The translations under genes and the position numbers were made by a program. 64,000 nt of DNA from contig VXBA01001252.1 in the NCBI GenBank assembly GCA_013399895.1, positions 1,336,743 to 1,400,742 on the forward strand, given 5' to 3'. Every line of letters starts with the position of its first letter. The first letter of the stretch is position 1. A model generated the notes under the pieces. The model was not told where the DNA came from. It ran no database searches and saw nothing but the letters and a program-made list of their open reading frames with translations. This document shows positions 61,064 to 64,000 of this stretch, in pieces. This stretch comes from Serilophus lunatus. Lineage: Eukaryota > Chordata > Aves > Passeriformes > Eurylaimidae.

Positions 61064-61427
61064 GCGCCTCCTCCCTCCACAGGCAGCTTCCACCCCCACC
61101 CCCCCCAGTTAAGGCCGATTTTAAACAGAAACCCCAACTACTAAGGAAAGGGGCCAGTAAATAGGGGGCAGTTCGCGGTAACACGAGATTAAAAGAAAGA
61201 GGAGGCGCTCTGATGGCCCCTCCCTGTAAAACAACCAGCTACGGTCAGCACGTAGCTTAGGCTATTAAAAAAAAAAAAAAAAGCCAAAACTCTACTGAAG
61301 CTGTAGCTATTTTCACACCAATTGGAATGCACGCCGTACGCCAAAGACTCTTGATCAAAGAAAAACCTGTATTTTTCTTGGTTTGTTTTTTTTTTCCCCC
61401 TAATCTAAACGTGCTCCAACAACGCTC

Positions 61428-61805
61428 NNNNNNNNNNNNNNNNNNNNNNNNNNNNNNNNNNNNNNNNNNNNNNNNNNNNNNNNNNNNNNNNNNNNNNNNN
61501 NNNNNNNNNNNNNNNNNNNNNNNNNNNNNNNNNNNNNNNNNNNNNNNNNNNNNNNNNNNNNNNNNNNNNNNNNNNNNNNNNNNNNNNNNNNNNNNNNNNN
61601 NNNNNNNNNNNNNNNNNNNNNNNNNNNNNNNNNNNNNNNNNNNNNNNNNNNNNNNNNNNNNNNNNNNNNNNNNNNNNNNNNNNNNNNNNNNNNNNNNNNN
61701 NNNNNNNNNNNNNNNNNNNNNNNNNNNNNNNNNNNNNNNNNNNNNNNNNNNNNNNNNNNNNNNNNNNNNNNNNNNNNNNNNNNNNNNNNNNNNNNNNNNN
61801 NNNNN
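61428..61805. other. CSTF3: Assembly gap (378 N), probable site of CSTF3 exon 1
   Basis: A run of 378 N lies at the 5' end of CSTF3. The flanks are CpG-richer DNA on one side and a pure pyrimidine tract on the other, both difficult to sequence. The missing first exon, about nine codons ending on a whole codon, is expected near here, and no matching ATG is visible in the flanks. Confidence 0.7.
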
Positions 61806-62060
61806 TTCTTCCTTCCTTTCGTCCCTTTCCTTCCCTTCATCCCTCCCTGCCCCTTTCCCTCTCTCCTTCTCTCCATCCCTGCCTCTTTCCCTCTCTCTCC
61901 TTTCGCCCCTCTCTTCTTCCCTTCATCCCTCCCTGCCCCTTTCCCTCTCCCTCTCCCTCTCCTCTCATCCTGGCCCCTTTCCCTCTCTCTCTCTCCCTCT
62001 CCCTCCCTCTCTCCTTTCGTCCCTCCCTGCCCCTTTCCCTCTCCCCTTCCCTGTCTCCCT
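61806..62060 (+). repeat. Long imperfect pyrimidine (C/T) tract with two-level periodicity
   Basis: About 255 bases almost wholly C and T on the plus strand. The core CCCTGCCCCTTTCCCT, or close variants, recurs near 61845, 61877, 61931, 61967 and 62025. Spacings alternate short (about 32-36) and long (about 54-58), so a compound unit of about 86-94 bp is repeated. It abuts the gap and may extend into it. The long open frames across it on both strands are repeat artefacts. Confidence 0.8.
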
Positions 62061-62400
62061 GTTTTGCCCGCTCCCTTTCCCCGTCTCTGCCGGTGTCGGG
62101 GCCGCTCCCCCGCTCGGGCTCAGGACGAAGCCGCGGTCCCTCGTGGCTGTCGCTGCCATCGCTCGGTTTCCCCGCTCCCTGCGGGGTCTGGGGGGTGTTG
62201 GTTGGTGGCTTCGCCCCCGCAGTGGCTCCCAGGGGCACCCCCGGCCCTTCCACCCCGCCAGGGCTCCTGCCGCTCACGGAAGAAAGTTGGAAACGCAGGC
62301 TGAGGTCGCTGTCTCCAAACACCTCGGGGGCACTGGAGGCAGCTCCCCCTAAAGCTACTTTAATTTTATTTATAAAATAACCACCGGCCTGACCGTGAGA
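62061..62400. promoter_or_regulatory. GC/CpG-rich block upstream of CSTF3
   Basis: GC-rich sequence with many CpG and GGGGC-type boxes lies upstream of the presumed CSTF3 start. It could be the CSTF3 promoter or that of a divergent transcript, as exists upstream of human CSTF3. I see no TATA box, start or splice pattern that decides. Confidence 0.45.
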
Positions 62401-64000
62401 GAAGGGGTTTGAATCCGCCACTGCAGAGAAACTGTGCTAAAAGGAAAAACAAAACCACCGGAGAAGGCTTGGCAGGTGCCAAGGGTGAAAGCTGACTTAG
62501 CTGCCTTCCCAGCAGCGGCATAAGTGTCCTTAAAGTTGTGTAATACATTCGTATTGATGTAGAAATACTTGAAGTAACTCGGTGCTACTACTCCGGGTTC
62601 CTTTTTGCTTCATCCTCCAAAAGCCACTTTCTTAAAGCACAGAAATATGTGGAAAAAGGACGTAAGGAAAACACGCAATGTGTAACCTGAAGCTTTACCT
62701 ACGGGGAAAAAAAAGAGCAGATAGTAAACAGTCATTTGACTAATCTGTGCAATAACATTTTTCTTCCCAGAATTTTGATTCTTCAAAAGTGAGATAAGCA
62801 TGCCTATCAGTGTGCCTTGGCAGATAAGCTCTCCTGTTCTTGGAGGGCAGTGATTTTGTGATATGAGCCCAAGTAGTTGTTTCTTAGGGGCTTTTCCCTC
62901 CATGTCACAACAGACTCAGTTTTGAAAATATTTGATAAATAAATACAATTTCCAAAAAAACTGCATTTCCAGTTCTTCCATTTCCCATCTAGGAACCAAT
63001 TCCTTCGAAGCAGTTCCTTAAAGCAGTGCTGGTGGAACCTCTAATTAAGACAACACATATGTTATGCTGGTACTGCAGAGTGTCAGCTGTCTCACTGGTC
63101 TTTTGAAACTTTCTTTTAGTTCTTTGGAGGGTTTTATTCAAGTATATTTCTGTTCTAATTTTATCTGTTTCTGGTTTTGGGGTCGCCTCCTTCAGTTTCA
63201 TAGAATGGTAAAGGTGCTTTTGAAGGATGTCAGCACCAACAGCTTCTTGTCCAATGGAACAAGTTAGCAATAAACCAAATAAGACTTGCTTGATGTCACT
63301 AAGGCTTTTGCTCCTCACCTCCTATAGCACCTCGCTCCACATAATAAAATGGTGTGTTCTCTCTCAGACTGGTGGTGTTGAATTCTGTGATTCCATCCAT
63401 AGAAGAGACCTCAGGCAAACAAACTCCTGCTGCTGCAAACACAGCTGGTGCCTGTTCCCTTCATGTCCAGGTGCTGCAGCCCTAACGTGGTCTTAACTCT
63501 GATGAGCAGGTCTGAGAGGATTTAGAGGAGCACTAATGCTCAGAAAGATAATTAAATTCTTACTGGGACATTGCACCTCACCACTGCCTTGCTTTGCAGT
63601 TAAATGTGAACTTTTTCACAACTGTGTGATAGTGAGGATGCTTTGGTGTCAATCTCATATATATCTGAGAATACTTTAAAAGCCTGTGTAAATGACAGGT
63701 CATGTTTCAAAATAACTTTGAAAACGTTTTCTTGCTGAGGATAAAGGTGTTAACTCATCGCCAAGTAACTGTAACTTCAATTTGGCCTAAAGCAGAAATC
63801 CACTGGCTTGAGTTTGGTAGGGCTATAAATTCGTGTTTGTTGGCCTATTTGACAAGGCTGATATGGAGCTTCCCTGTTGATGGCATGAGGGCAAATAATG
63901 AGGATGTAACAGCTAAGCTTGCAACAACTACTTAGTTACTATTTCCTTCTGCACAGCCCAGATGTTTTAGAATGTGACTGTTCCTTCCTTTCCTTCTGAA
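62401..64000. other. Upstream intergenic DNA; no gene seen
   Basis: About 1.6 kb of AT-richer sequence between CSTF3 and whatever lies beyond the window (HIPK3 in the human order). Possible diverged CR1-like ends occur near 63195-63240 (CATAGAATGGT) and 63377-63395 (AATTCTGTGATTCC). No coding exon is supported. Confidence 0.5.

Larger units (their letters stand above)
53553..61427 (-). other. CSTF3: CSTF3 intron 1 (7.9 kb or more); no gene seen
   Basis: DNA between exon 2 and the gap presumed to hold exon 1. It contains one CR1 fragment (54772-54870), poly(A) runs (about 56080-56095 and 61267-61282), a CA run (58072-58087) and a GC-richer end from about 60840. One ambiguous base is at 60573. 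I find no convincing alternative first exon. Confidence 0.55.

Noticed and set aside
61837..62421. A 194-codon minus-strand open frame rich in Arg, Glu and Gly, and a plus-strand Ser/Pro/Leu frame through the gap
   Set aside because: They arise from the pyrimidine tract and run of N; the repetitive composition and lack of splice or family support mark them as repeat artefacts.
63195..63245. Possible CR1 terminus (CATAGAATGGTAAAGG)
   Set aside because: Only about a dozen bases fit the consensus; too short and diverged to call an element.

Overview
The window is vertebrate nuclear DNA, most probably from a bird. The evidence is two multi-exon genes whose spliced proteins I recognise, compact introns, avian-style CR1 LINE fragments near 7316-7437 and 54772-54870, and low overall repeat content. 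I cannot name the species. Identifications come from recalled knowledge of the human proteins, not from a search.

Layout. (1) 1-560: GC- and CpG-rich DNA broken by an assembly gap (44-202), read as the promoter and untranslated first exon of TCP11L1. (2) 2974-11300, plus strand: TCP11L1, nine coding exons giving 516 residues, complete from ATG to stop. (3) 11301-14618: TCP11L1 3' UTR and the spacer between the converging genes, with several poly(A) signals. (4) 53552 down to 15097, minus strand: CSTF3 (CstF-77), exons 2-21 of the usual 21, giving 708 of about 717 residues. Every splice phase was checked and agrees. Exon 1, about nine residues, is not visible and probably lies in the gap 61428-61805. 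(5) 53553-61427: CSTF3 intron 1. (6) 61806-62400: a long pyrimidine tract and then a GC-rich block at the CSTF3 5' end. (7) 62400-64000: upstream intergenic DNA with no gene seen.

The two genes lie tail to tail, the same order and orientation as TCP11L1-CSTF3 on human 11p13, so this is an ordinary conserved syntenic block. CSTF3 encodes the scaffold of the cleavage stimulation factor that makes mRNA 3' ends. TCP11L1 encodes a TCP11-domain protein of poorly known function. There is no evidence that they work together beyond adjacency.

I found no novel multi-gene system. The most interesting structure is CSTF3 intron 3 (30314-53225, 22.9 kb): a poor splice donor (GTTAAT) and an in-frame stop ten codons into the intron. 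This matches the intronic polyadenylation device by which vertebrate CstF-77 is known to regulate itself. Other points are three TTATCA (GATA) motifs spaced exactly 11 bp, a cluster of three POU octamers, a perfect 26-bp palindrome, an ancient MIR-like SINE, and a two-level periodic pyrimidine tract at the gap edge.
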